A DNA stretch of 5,275 bases from Candidatus Hydrogenedentota bacterium (GCA_030430835.1 JAUIKJ010000228.1:1-5275), one strand, 5' to 3'. Positions 1-5,275 are shown, numbered from the stretch's first letter. Notes: a model not told the origin generated them from the letters alone. Translations and numbers: made by a program.

Positions 1-135
1 TAATTCGATTAAAAATTCCGGCGCTGTTCGAGTAAGAAACAGCTGAGGACCCCGCATTTCAGAACGCACATCTTTCAGATATGCACGAATACGGTCTCCG
101 GGTCGAATAGACTCGCGCGGAATCAAGCGCGCGGT
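1..135 (-). pseudogene. nusA: Internal fragment of transcription factor NusA (S1 domain), cut at both ends
   Basis: On the minus strand an open frame enters from the left edge and reads through about 45 codons containing IPRESIRPGDRIRAYLKDV and then RGPQLFLTRTAPEFLIEL. This is the S1 RNA-binding domain of NusA, the transcription elongation/termination factor; E. coli NusA has the closely similar LPRENFRPGDRV and RGAQLFVTRSKPEMLIEL. Upstream in the same frame a TGA at 144-142 follows a few residues that no longer look conserved, so the roughly 150 N-terminal residues of NusA are absent. The remainder, if present, lies beyond the left edge. GC is about 49% over 1-120, lower than in the genes to the right, and the residues look gammaproteobacterial. 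It is either a broken gene copy or foreign sequence joined by misassembly. The identification is firm; its status is not. Confidence 0.8.
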
Positions 136-148
136 CAGCGATCACGCC

Positions 149-496
149 TTGCCGGTGGCCCTTACCGTGGCGTCTGATGGCCCTGCCGCACTGGACACCT
201 TGCGCAACGACAGCACGTATCACTCGAACGCGGCACGTAAAACAGGTATAATACTACTAGACCTGAACATGCCCCGGATGAGTGGTCACGAGTTTTTGCG
301 TGAACTGCGCAAGACCGCTGCGGCTGTACAGGTTCCCGTGGTGATCCTGAGTTCGTCCACGAACAACCGGGATGTCGAAGAGAGCTATGCCCTTGGCGCG
401 GCCGGATATTTTGAGAAGCCTCGATCCGCGGCAGGGTACGGCGACATCTTGAAGAACATTGTCGAATACTGGAGTCAAAGCGAACTTCCCCTATGA
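149..496 (+). CDS. Rcp1-type response regulator receiver domain, N-terminally truncated
   Basis: Stand-alone receiver (REC) domain of the Rcp1 type, which takes a phosphoryl group from a sensor histidine kinase. Counting from the TTG at 149, the phospho-acceptor is D38 in IILLDLNMPRMSG, the switch Ser is S68 in VVILSSS, the conserved Lys is K90 in YFEKP, and the C-terminus EYWSQSELPL resembles the usual Rcp1 ending. Roughly 25-30 residues are missing at the N-terminus: the first beta strand, the acidic pair that binds Mg2+, and most of helix 1. Homology begins near 137, where the NusA-like sequence stops. No Shine-Dalgarno sequence precedes the TTG, so it is only a formal start; the frame is open back to 47. 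Without the acidic pair it should not be phosphorylated normally. It overlaps the next gene by 4 nt. The family call is secure; whether it is a functional gene is doubtful. Confidence 0.75.
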   Translation: MPVALTVASDGPAALDTLRNDSTYHSNAARKTGIILLDLNMPRMSGHEFLRELRKTAAAVQVPVVILSSSTNNRDVEESYALGAAGYFEKPRSAAGYGDILKNIVEYWSQSELPL

Positions 497-1140
497 CCAC
501 AACCGAACTCAATATCGACGAAGCAATTGAACTGGTGCGTATTCTTGTCGTGGAAGACGACGAGGGGGATCGGCAGGCCATTCGCCGCTGGTGTATCGAA
601 CGTGATCTTCCCTTCGTAATCGAAGAGGCCGTATGTATACGCGACGCCCAAGTCCTGGCCAAGGCCAAGGAGTTTGACGTCGTGTTGTTGGACAACCAAC
701 TCACCGACGGATCTGGCTTGTCGGTATTGCCCTTTTTCGTGGCGCGGGAGGTCCCGGTCGTCTTCGTCACCGGCAATGGCAGTGAATTGATCGCGGTCAA
801 TGCCCTGCGTGACGGCGCTTCGGACTATGTCATCAAGGACAGCAACCGGGTCTACCTGAACTTTCTCGAGTCGACGAGCCGTCACGTTATCCAGCGTCAT
901 CGTGCGATGAAGGAGCGTGAGCGCCTGATAGGGGAACTGCAGCGGGCGCTGGAACACATCGAAACCCTGCGCGGCATTATTCCGATCTGCTGTGTCTGCA
1001 AGAAGATTCGCTCGGACGACGGTTTCTGGGAACACGTGGAAGTCTACGTACGCGATCATTCGCTGGCGGAGTTCAGCCATGGCTACTGTCCGGACTGCCT
1101 CAAGGACGTCAACCTGAATCCGAAAGCGCAGTCGGGATAG
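493..1140 (+). CDS. Response regulator: REC domain plus C-terminal four-cysteine (zinc-finger-like) module
   Basis: A 215-residue cytoplasmic signalling protein. Residues 15-125 form a complete receiver domain with acidic residues D22/D23, phospho-acceptor D67 in VVLLDNQLTDGSG, T93 in FVTG and K115 in YVIKD. A helical, charged linker (about 130-160, rich in R and E, probably a coiled coil) leads to a module at 163-205 with two CxxC pairs, C166/C169 (ICCVC) and C199/C202 (YCPDC), separated by KKIR, a GFWEHVEVYV stretch and EFSHG. This IC.xCKKIR...FSHG.CPDC pattern recurs at the ends of bacterial receiver and PAS-kinase proteins; the cysteines look metal-binding, but I know of no assigned function. 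There is no DNA-binding domain. The ATG overlaps the upstream stop (ATGA) and has no clear Shine-Dalgarno sequence, which suggests translational coupling to the truncated receiver. A cognate kinase is not in the window. Confidence 0.85.
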   Translation: MTTTELNIDEAIELVRILVVEDDEGDRQAIRRWCIERDLPFVIEEAVCIRDAQVLAKAKEFDVVLLDNQLTDGSGLSVLPFFVAREVPVVFVTGNGSELIAVNALRDGASDYVIKDSNRVYLNFLESTSRHVIQRHRAMKERERLIGELQRALEHIETLRGIIPICCVCKKIRSDDGFWEHVEVYVRDHSLAEFSHGYCPDCLKDVNLNPKAQSG

Positions 1141-1174
1141 GCCGGGGCCGTGTTCCCCTGCGCGGCGAAGCCAC

Positions 1175-1203
1175 TGGAAACGGAGGGCGGGGTCGTGGAT
1201 AAT
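1175..1203 (+). promoter_or_regulatory. Putative sigma-70-like promoter for the DUF1080 gene
   Basis: TGGAAA at 1175-1180 (4 of 6 to TTGACA) and GATAAT at 1198-1203 (5 of 6 to TATAAT) are separated by 17 bp, in the gap between the response regulator stop and the DUF1080 start. Transcription would start near 1210 and give a leader of about 30 nt. This is a pattern match only; in a high-GC, unplaced lineage the consensus may differ. Confidence 0.4.
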
Positions 1204-1225
1204 CGCAGCCCGTACCCGTACCGCG

Positions 1226-1231
1226 AAAGGA
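1226..1231 (+). promoter_or_regulatory. Ribosome binding site for the DUF1080 gene
   Basis: AAAGGA ends 10 nt before the ATG at 1242. A second ATG at 1246 is out of frame, so this site supports 1242 as the start; the signal peptide beginning there agrees. Confidence 0.55.
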
Positions 1232-1241
1232 ACCGCCCGTT

Positions 1242-2255
1242 ATGTATGCCTTTGCCCGATACCTCGCCTTTGCCGGCGTGCTTATGACCACGCTGCTGCT
1301 CTATCCGGACGCCTCCATGGCGGAGGAACTGGAGGAGTACTTTCCCGCGGAAGCCGACCCGCTGGTCGGGGACTACATTGGCCGCTGGTCGGAGGCGGAA
1401 GATGTGGATCCGGAGATTGCGGCGCAGGTCATCGCGCTCGGCCGCGACAAGTACCGCGTGCGGCTGGTATCAAAACTGGACATGCGTTGCCCCGCCCACA
1501 TCGATGTACAGGTCAAAGCCGACGACGGGGCGCTGCATTTCGACGCGAGCGGCATTGAAGGGGTGATCAAGGACGGGCGCATCACGGGCGGCCGAGGCCG
1601 GATGAAGACCTTCGAACTGGAGAAGGTCGTTCGCGAATCGCCGACCCTTGGCGCGCCCGCGCCGGAGGGTGCCACGGTGCTTTTCGACGGAAGCAATCTC
1701 GACCATTGGACCGGCACGGACGGCTGGGAAGTACTGAATGGCGAGGTGCTGATGGTCACGCCGGACGGCGACTACATCGAAACCAAGCAGCATTACAAGG
1801 ACGTCAAGCTTCATGTGGAGTTCCGGACGCCCTTTATGCCGAAGGCCCGCGGCCAGCAGCGTGGCAACAGCGGTGTCTTCTTTCAGAAGGAGTTCGAGGT
1901 GCAAGTGCTCGACAGCTACGGCCTCGAGGGCCTGAACAACGAGTGCGGCGCCCTCTATAAGGTGTCGGCGCCGAAGGTGAACGCCTGCGCCCCGCCGCTG
2001 CAATGGCAGACCTATGACGTGGAATACCGCGCGCCGCGCTTCGACGCGCAAGGCGAAGTCAGTGCGTATCCGCGCATTACCGTGCGCCACAACGGCGTGC
2101 TGATCCACAACGATCAGGAGATACCGTGGATCACCGGCTGGAAAGAAAAGGATCGACTTGCGCCGATGCCGCAGGAGCCCGGACCAATCCGTCTGCAGGG
2201 TCACAACAATTACGTGCAGTTCCGCAACATCTGGCTGGTGGACTTGGCGAAGTAG
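1242..2255 (+). CDS. Secreted DUF1080 (3-keto-disaccharide hydrolase family) protein
   Basis: A 337-residue exported protein. Residues 1-27 are a signal peptide (R6, hydrophobic stretch 8-21, likely cleavage after ASMA at 27). Residues 28-142 form an N-terminal beta-rich domain (DYIGRW, AAQVIALGRDKYRV, IEGVIKDGRITG) like the one often found ahead of DUF1080. From 143 to the end is the DUF1080/PF06439 concanavalin-like fold: GATVLFDGSNLDHW at 143-156, GNSGVFF at 208-214, FEVQVLDSYG at 218-227, ALYKVSAPKVNACAPP at 237-252, WQTYDVEYRAPRFD at 255-268, HNGVLIHN at 283-290, and GPIRLQGHNNYVQFRNIW at 314-331. Family members hydrolyse 3-keto-glycosides during periplasmic sugar breakdown and are greatly expanded in planctomycetes, Verrucomicrobia and Bacteroidetes. 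The substrate here is unknown. C235 and C249 could form a disulfide (inference). It appears monocistronic, with its own promoter and no sugar-oxidising neighbour in view. Confidence 0.9.
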   Translation: MYAFARYLAFAGVLMTTLLLYPDASMAEELEEYFPAEADPLVGDYIGRWSEAEDVDPEIAAQVIALGRDKYRVRLVSKLDMRCPAHIDVQVKADDGALHFDASGIEGVIKDGRITGGRGRMKTFELEKVVRESPTLGAPAPEGATVLFDGSNLDHWTGTDGWEVLNGEVLMVTPDGDYIETKQHYKDVKLHVEFRTPFMPKARGQQRGNSGVFFQKEFEVQVLDSYGLEGLNNECGALYKVSAPKVNACAPPLQWQTYDVEYRAPRFDAQGEVSAYPRITVRHNGVLIHNDQEIPWITGWKEKDRLAPMPQEPGPIRLQGHNNYVQFRNIWLVDLAK

Positions 2256-2312
2256 CGTAAACGCTCACGACGATTCTCGCGTGACATGGAGTGCATGCGC
2301 TTGCTCATGCCT

Positions 2313-2329
2313 CGCGGTGCCGCACCGCG
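2313..2329. repeat. GC-rich hairpin downstream of the DUF1080 gene
   Basis: CGCGGTG (2313-2319) and CACCGCG (2323-2329) pair perfectly as 7 bp around a CCG loop, 57 nt after the stop codon. It could protect the 3' end or help termination. No T-run follows on the plus strand, so I do not call it an intrinsic terminator. Confidence 0.45.
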
Positions 2330-2465
2330 GGATGTGCGCGTGTACCCCAGCGCGTTTCCAGTACGTCAGCACCGAAGCCGAAATGCTGGGCGGATGATCT
2401 TGGTCGATTGGCGGGATGTGTAATGCGTAGTGACTACGGTGGCATTTGGCCGCAGGGAGGAATTT

Positions 2466-2492
2466 AAGACCTCTCCCTTCGGTCGAAGTGAC
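2466..2492 (-). repeat. Short dispersed-repeat-like unit with CTTCG/CGAAG inverted core
   Basis: The centre CTTCG-GT-CGAAG (2477-2488) is an inverted repeat. On the minus strand the unit reads GTCACTTCGACCGAAGGGAG, which conceptually translates as CHFDRRERS. This matches from memory a widespread intergenic repeat in environmental bacterial genomes that is often mis-annotated as peptides containing 'HFDRRE'. Only one copy is in this window, so dispersal is inferred from familiarity, not shown. Confidence 0.5.
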
Positions 2493-2655
2493 ACGGGGCG
2501 GGATCGTGGTGCCGAAGGTGGGGAGGCGGGATTCCACCAGCGCGGCGTACGGCATCGGGGGCGTGTGATTGGCGTCGTCGCGGATGGTTGGCGTTGAGCC
2601 ATTCTCCCGCGATCACAGCGTTCACCACGGTTTTCGGCATCGGGCGCAATGGTGG

Positions 2656-2675
2656 ATGCCCGCTTTCGCGGGCAT
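2656..2675. repeat. REP-like palindrome, 8-bp stem with TTTC loop
   Basis: ATGCCCGC (2656-2663), loop TTTC, GCGGGCAT (2668-2675): a perfect 8-bp stem about 35 nt beyond the methyltransferase stop on the minus strand. With its flanks it matches a very common dispersed palindromic repeat, whose minus-strand conceptual translation is HARESGHP, found between genes in many Proteobacteria and other high-GC bacteria. As a transcript element it could stabilise the 3' end of the methyltransferase mRNA. No U-tract follows. Confidence 0.6.
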
Positions 2676-2710
2676 GACGCAAGGTTGGGCCGACAGGCCG
2701 TTGGGTGACG

Positions 2711-3934
2711 CTACCCTATGCGCTTCAGGATTGCCACGGCCTCCACATGCTTGGTGTGGGGAAAGAGATCGAAGGCTTCGAGCGCGGCAACCCGGTAGCG
2801 CTCCGCCAGCACATCGAGTTCGCGGGCGAGCAATTTGGGGTTGCAGGATACATAGAGCAGGTGGTCCGGGCCGAGATCGACCAGGCGCTTGAGCGCCTTC
2901 GGGTGCATGCCCGCGCGCGGTGGATCGACGACGACCGCAGCGCCCTCGGCCAGGCCTTCCGCTTCGCGCTGGTGCTGAAGGTACTTCTCCACCTTCGCGG
3001 TGAAAAAGGTCACGTTGCCCGCGCCGTTCTCCGCGGCATTCAGACGGCCGTCGATGGACGCCGCTTCAATCTCCTCGACGGACCAGACATGGTCCACCAG
3101 ATCTGCGCAGCACAGTGCGATGCTGCCCACGCCGCCGTAGAGATCGTATAGCACCCGCGGCGACACGGACTTCACCCAGTCGCGAATGTGGCCATAGAGC
3201 CTTTCCGTGGCGAGGGGATTGGTCTGAAAGAAGCTAAAGGGCGAAATGCGAAAGCGCAGCGTCCGCTTCGCATCGCCGTCCGGGACGTCCAGCTGTTCCG
3301 TAATATAAGGCGCACCTTCGAGCAGGTGAACTTCTTCCGCGAAGGCCACGTCCGCACTGGAGTCGCTGACGCCGTGAAAAATGCTCTGCGCGGGCCACGC
3401 GCGTTGCACCGCGTCCACGAAGCCCGCCGTGTCTGCAAAGCCTGGCATGGTGATCAGCATCACCATGCGCTCGCCGGTGCGTTTTGTGTCGCGCACCAGA
3501 AGATGGCGCAGCACGCCATCCTTGCTGCGATTGTCCCACGCGCGGAGATCCGCGCCGTGATACCATTCGCCGACCGCCGCCACCAGCGCGTCCAGCCCTT
3601 CCGGGCCGATGTGGCATTCCTTTAGATCGAGCGGGTCATACCAGCGGCCGCGCTTCTTGAAGCCGAGCACCGATTCGCGGACGAAGTCCTTAGGCGGCGG
3701 TTCGTCGTAGCGCATGCGCGCGAAGGCGGGGTCCACCTTGTTCCGGTAGTTCCAGAGAATGGGGGAGGGGCGCACGGGAATCGGCGCCTCCCAATGCGCG
3801 GCGAAGAGTTCCGAGAGTTGCGCCGCTTTCTGCTGCAACTGTCCCTCGTAGGCGATGTCCTGAAACTGGCATCCGCCACACTCACCGAAATGGACACAGC
3901 GCGGCACGGTCGCCGGCAGGGTCGCCTCGCTCAT
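2711..3934 (-). CDS. rlmD: 23S rRNA (uracil-5-)-methyltransferase, RlmD/RumA-like (TrmA family)
   Basis: A 407-residue SAM-dependent RNA methyltransferase that would methylate C5 of a uridine, most likely in 23S rRNA. Cysteines C13, C19 and C22 (CVHFGECGGCQFQ) plus C107 (LKECHIGP) match the [4Fe-4S] cluster ligands of RlmD-type enzymes. The SAM-binding region has FFQTN (Q237) and YDLYGGVGSI (263-272). DPPRAGMHPKAL (337-348) and VSCNP with nucleophile C364 are the family signatures, and E398 in HTKHVEAV is the general base. The N-terminal TRAM domain of E. coli RlmD is absent, so the target base (U1939, U747 or another) is not settled and the gene symbol is provisional. The ATG at 3934 is preferred over an upstream in-frame start at 4012 because it overlaps the preceding stop as ATGA and lies just before the iron-sulfur motif. 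A GC-rich hairpin sits at the start, consistent with coupled translation. Confidence 0.9.
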   Translation of the reverse strand: MSEATLPATVPRCVHFGECGGCQFQDIAYEGQLQQKAAQLSELFAAHWEAPIPVRPSPILWNYRNKVDPAFARMRYDEPPPKDFVRESVLGFKKRGRWYDPLDLKECHIGPEGLDALVAAVGEWYHGADLRAWDNRSKDGVLRHLLVRDTKRTGERMVMLITMPGFADTAGFVDAVQRAWPAQSIFHGVSDSSADVAFAEEVHLLEGAPYITEQLDVPDGDAKRTLRFRISPFSFFQTNPLATERLYGHIRDWVKSVSPRVLYDLYGGVGSIALCCADLVDHVWSVEEIEAASIDGRLNAAENGAGNVTFFTAKVEKYLQHQREAEGLAEGAAVVVDPPRAGMHPKALKRLVDLGPDHLLYVSCNPKLLARELDVLAERYRVAALEAFDLFPHTKHVEAVAILKRIG

Positions 3935-4374
3935 CGCGGGGCCCCCGCCAGCACGCCGGCCATTGCGTCGACACGTCGGTACAGCGGCTCGATAACCATG
4001 CCGAGCGCCCACCAGAACGGCGCGTAGGCCAACGTGATCTGCCCGTGCAGGTTATAGGGCAGGTGGCTGTAATCCCAGATGACCAGCCCAAAGGCGCGGA
4101 AGATCGTGCCCGAGATGTATTCAATCACGTAGATGCCGATCATATACACCACCGCGCGCAGGGGCAGCGGCACGCGCTTGCGTTTAAGCGCCTCGCCGAT
4201 GGGCATGATCAGGATGCCCAGCAGGCCATAGACCGGCATCATCCACGGCGAGGTCTTGCCCGTCATCCGCCAGTTGCCTTCGAGCAGCTGGTTGAATCCG
4301 GTGAAGAAAACTTCAATCAGCAGGCCAATTAGGGCGAATAAAAAACAGCGAATGAGTACGCGTTTGGTGTTCAT
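3931..4374 (-). CDS. Small membrane protein, putative ABC-transporter type IV (CmpB/PF06541-like)
   Basis: A 147-residue integral membrane protein with about four hydrophobic segments: 6-27, 43-62, 73-95 and 113-131. Conserved features are GLLIEVFFTGF at 17-27, PVYGLLGILIMP at 47-58, and IEYISGTIFRAFGLVIWDYSHLPYNLHGQITL at 84-115, split as an IEY.sG..... helix and a WDYS.LP.N..G.I.L motif before an FWW..G helix. This last motif is the hallmark of PF06541, annotated as putative ABC-transporter type IV although no transport function is established for it to my knowledge. The ATG at 4374 is chosen over a GTG at 4416 because GGAG precedes it by 9 nt and the first helix follows at once. Its stop overlaps the methyltransferase start by 4 nt, and the recombinase gene ends 72 bp upstream. 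No ATPase partner is visible. Confidence 0.75.
   Translation of the reverse strand: MNTKRVLIRCFLFALIGLLIEVFFTGFNQLLEGNWRMTGKTSPWMMPVYGLLGILIMPIGEALKRKRVPLPLRAVVYMIGIYVIEYISGTIFRAFGLVIWDYSHLPYNLHGQITLAYAPFWWALGMVIEPLYRRVDAMAGVLAGAPR
3936..3948 (-). promoter_or_regulatory. GC-only hairpin at the methyltransferase start
   Basis: The 13 nt GCGGGGGCCCCGC (minus strand) end 1 nt before the ATG at 3934 and can fold into a 5-bp all-GC stem with a 3-nt loop. They occupy the place of a Shine-Dalgarno sequence, and no ordinary one is seen. Ribosomes finishing the upstream gene would melt it, so it fits translational coupling. The fold is inferred by eye. Confidence 0.35.
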
Positions 4375-4383
4375 GGGGAAAGG

Positions 4384-4387
4384 CTCC
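4384..4387 (-). promoter_or_regulatory. Ribosome binding site for the CmpB-like membrane protein
   Basis: GGAG on the minus strand, 9 nt before the ATG at 4374. It supports that start over the GTG at 4416, which would add 14 residues without hydrophobic or conserved character. Confidence 0.5.
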
Positions 4388-4446
4388 GAAACTGCGGGAA
4401 ACGCGAATTGTCGCACGCAGACGAAGGCTGGGGCAAAGCGTCGGTG

Positions 4447-5275
4447 CTAGGCCCGAGGATGAAAGTCGTGGTGGGCCTTCGCGAGCCGCTCGACGGAGAC
4501 GTGCGTGTAGATCTGCGTGGTGCTCACGTTGGCGTGACCGAGGAGTTCCTGCACCGCGCGGAGATCGGCGCCGCGGTCGAGGAGGTGCGTCGCGAAGGAG
4601 TGCCGCAGCATGTGCGGCGTAACATGCTTCTGGATGTTCGCCTTGCGCGTGTATTCCTGGAAGACCCGCCAGAGCGTCATTCGGCTGAAGCGCCGGCCAC
4701 GTACGGAGAGAAAGAGCGCGTCGTCTTTCTGCGGCCAGCCCGCGCGCACGTCAAGCCAGGCGGCGACGGCCTCGACCCCACGGCGGCCGAGCGGCACCAT
4801 GCGGGTCTTCGTGCCCTTGCCGCGCACGCGCAGTGCGGCTTCTTCAAGGGAGCAATCCTTGCGCGGCAGATTCGCCAGTTCCGTGATTCGTAGTCCGCAG
4901 GAGTAAAAGACCTCGAGGATGGCCGCGTCGCGAATGCCCCGTGCAGTCGACCGATCCGGAGCGTTGAGAAGACGCTCCACCTCGGCCACGGTCAGGTAGG
5001 CCGGCAGCTTCTTGGGGAAGCGCGGCGTGTTCATGCCCTCAGTGGGGTTGTGTTCTGCGGCGTTCTCGTCCAGCAGAAAGAAATGCCAACGCCGGATGGC
5101 ACTGAGGTGACGTGCGATGGAACGGGTGGCCATGCCCTCGTACTCCAATTCGGAAAGATGGGAGAGGACATGATCCGCCGTGACATCCTGCGGCACGGTC
5201 ACGCCGAAGGCCGTGAGGCGGTCGAGATAGCGCTGGAGGTCGGCAGAGTAGGATTCCAGGGTGCGCTCAGACAGG
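4447..5275 (-). CDS. xerD: Tyrosine recombinase XerD/XerC, 5' end beyond the window
   Basis: Site-specific tyrosine recombinase of the Xer family, which resolves chromosome dimers at dif with a partner Xer protein and FtsK. The frame runs 275 codons to the right edge; the first visible residues, LSERTLESYSADLQRYLDRL, are the SAM-like N-terminal DNA-binding domain, so only some 20-30 residues lie outside. A GTG at 5202 is internal to this domain and is not the start. In visible numbering the catalytic set is complete: R129 (CGLRITEL), K153 (GKGTK), H221 and R224 (PHMLRHSFATHLL), H247 (LGHANVSTTQ) and nucleophile Y256 (IYTH). The ending VSVERLAKAHHDFHPRA resembles XerD more than XerC, but this split is uncertain in this lineage. 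The full catalytic set and canonical tail favour a housekeeping Xer over a phage integrase. It is the first visible gene of a minus-strand run. Confidence 0.88.
   Translation of the reverse strand, partial: LSERTLESYSADLQRYLDRLTAFGVTVPQDVTADHVLSHLSELEYEGMATRSIARHLSAIRRWHFFLLDENAAEHNPTEGMNTPRFPKKLPAYLTVAEVERLLNAPDRSTARGIRDAAILEVFYSCGLRITELANLPRKDCSLEEAALRVRGKGTKTRMVPLGRRGVEAVAAWLDVRAGWPQKDDALFLSVRGRRFSRMTLWRVFQEYTRKANIQKHVTPHMLRHSFATHLLDRGADLRAVQELLGHANVSTTQIYTHVSVERLAKAHHDFHPRA

Larger units (their letters stand above)
2256..2710. other. 455-bp gene-free stretch between convergent genes
   Basis: Lies between the ends of the DUF1080 gene (+) and the methyltransferase gene (-). Both strands hold open frames, but none shows a recognisable domain, ribosome binding site or plausible protein composition. 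It contains hairpins at 2313-2329 and 2656-2675, a repeat-like unit around 2466-2492, and a 10-nt direct repeat CGGCATCGGG at 2550-2559 and 2635-2644. Transcription of both flanking genes should end here, but no hairpin has the T-tract of a classical intrinsic terminator on either strand. Confidence 0.7.

Noticed and set aside
247..252. Exact TATAAT as a promoter -10 element
   Set aside because: It lies inside the receiver coding sequence with no acceptable -35 at 17 bp (TCGAAC, 3 of 6), and no gene start follows closely except the coupled one at 493.
162..800. Long minus-strand open frame, 212 codons
   Set aside because: It is the shadow of the two receiver genes, has low-complexity Ser/Arg-rich composition and no domain, and spans their overlap.
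475..1080. Minus-strand open frame, 201 codons
   Set aside because: It is antisense to the REC/cysteine-module gene, whose receiver and CxxC motifs are unmistakable on the plus strand.
1470..2204. Minus-strand open frame, 244 codons
   Set aside because: It is antisense to the DUF1080 gene, a high-GC artefact; no ribosome binding site or recognisable domain.
2313..2329. Hairpin as a rho-independent terminator
   Set aside because: The stem is good, but GGATGTGCG follows on the plus strand instead of a T-run.
2265..2555. Minus-strand open frame in the intergenic region
   Set aside because: It runs through the repeat unit at 2466-2492 and has no coding signal; such frames come from repeats.
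2705..3151. Plus-strand open frame, 148 codons
   Set aside because: It is antisense to the catalytic end of the methyltransferase, where the DPPRAG and SCNP motifs fix the true strand.
3935..4012. Upstream in-frame start at 4012 for the methyltransferase
   Set aside because: The extra 26 residues overlap the conserved end of the membrane-protein gene and precede a perfect ATGA coupling start at 3934.
5200..5202. GTG at 5202 as the recombinase start
   Set aside because: The frame continues upstream to the window edge with typical Xer N-terminal residues, so this GTG is an internal valine.
4447..5275. Phage or integron integrase marking a mobile island
   Set aside because: Its ending and motif set match housekeeping Xer, and no att-like direct repeats, cargo or tRNA gene are visible.

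Overview
The window looks like chromosomal sequence from an uncultivated, high-GC environmental bacterium. Its DUF1080 secreted protein, the style of its TrmA/RlmD-type methyltransferase and its dispersed intergenic repeats would suit a planctomycete-like or Hydrogenedentes-like lineage. This is inference from family resemblance, not from a marker gene, and is only weakly supported. No rRNA, tRNA, CRISPR array or insertion sequence was seen.

Layout. Positions 1 to about 135 read on the minus strand as an internal piece of NusA (S1 domain), lower in GC than the rest and gammaproteobacterial in style. It stops abruptly and is joined to a plus-strand Rcp1-type response regulator that has lost its N-terminal part (to 496). 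This response regulator overlaps by 4 nt a second one (493-1140), a receiver domain with a C-terminal four-cysteine, zinc-finger-like module. Next on the plus strand, behind a plausible promoter, is an exported DUF1080 (3-keto-disaccharide hydrolase family) protein (1242-2255). A 455-bp gene-free stretch (2256-2710) between converging genes carries hairpins and two short repeats of widespread dispersed types. The right half is a minus-strand run read from right to left: a XerC/XerD-type tyrosine recombinase (4447 to beyond the right edge), a small four-helix membrane protein of the CmpB/'ABC-transporter type IV' family (3931-4374), and a 23S rRNA uracil-5-methyltransferase-like enzyme (2711-3934). 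The last two overlap by 4 nt.

How it fits together. The two response regulators were probably the output end of a phosphorelay whose sensor kinase is not in the window. The DUF1080 protein is a separate carbohydrate-degradation gene. The xer, cmpB-like and rlmD-like genes are probably co-transcribed but functionally unrelated (chromosome dimer resolution, membrane, rRNA modification).

I see no convincing new multi-gene system. The points most worth checking are the NusA/response-regulator junction, which may be a misassembly or a real rearrangement, and the receiver-plus-cysteine-module protein with its truncated partner.
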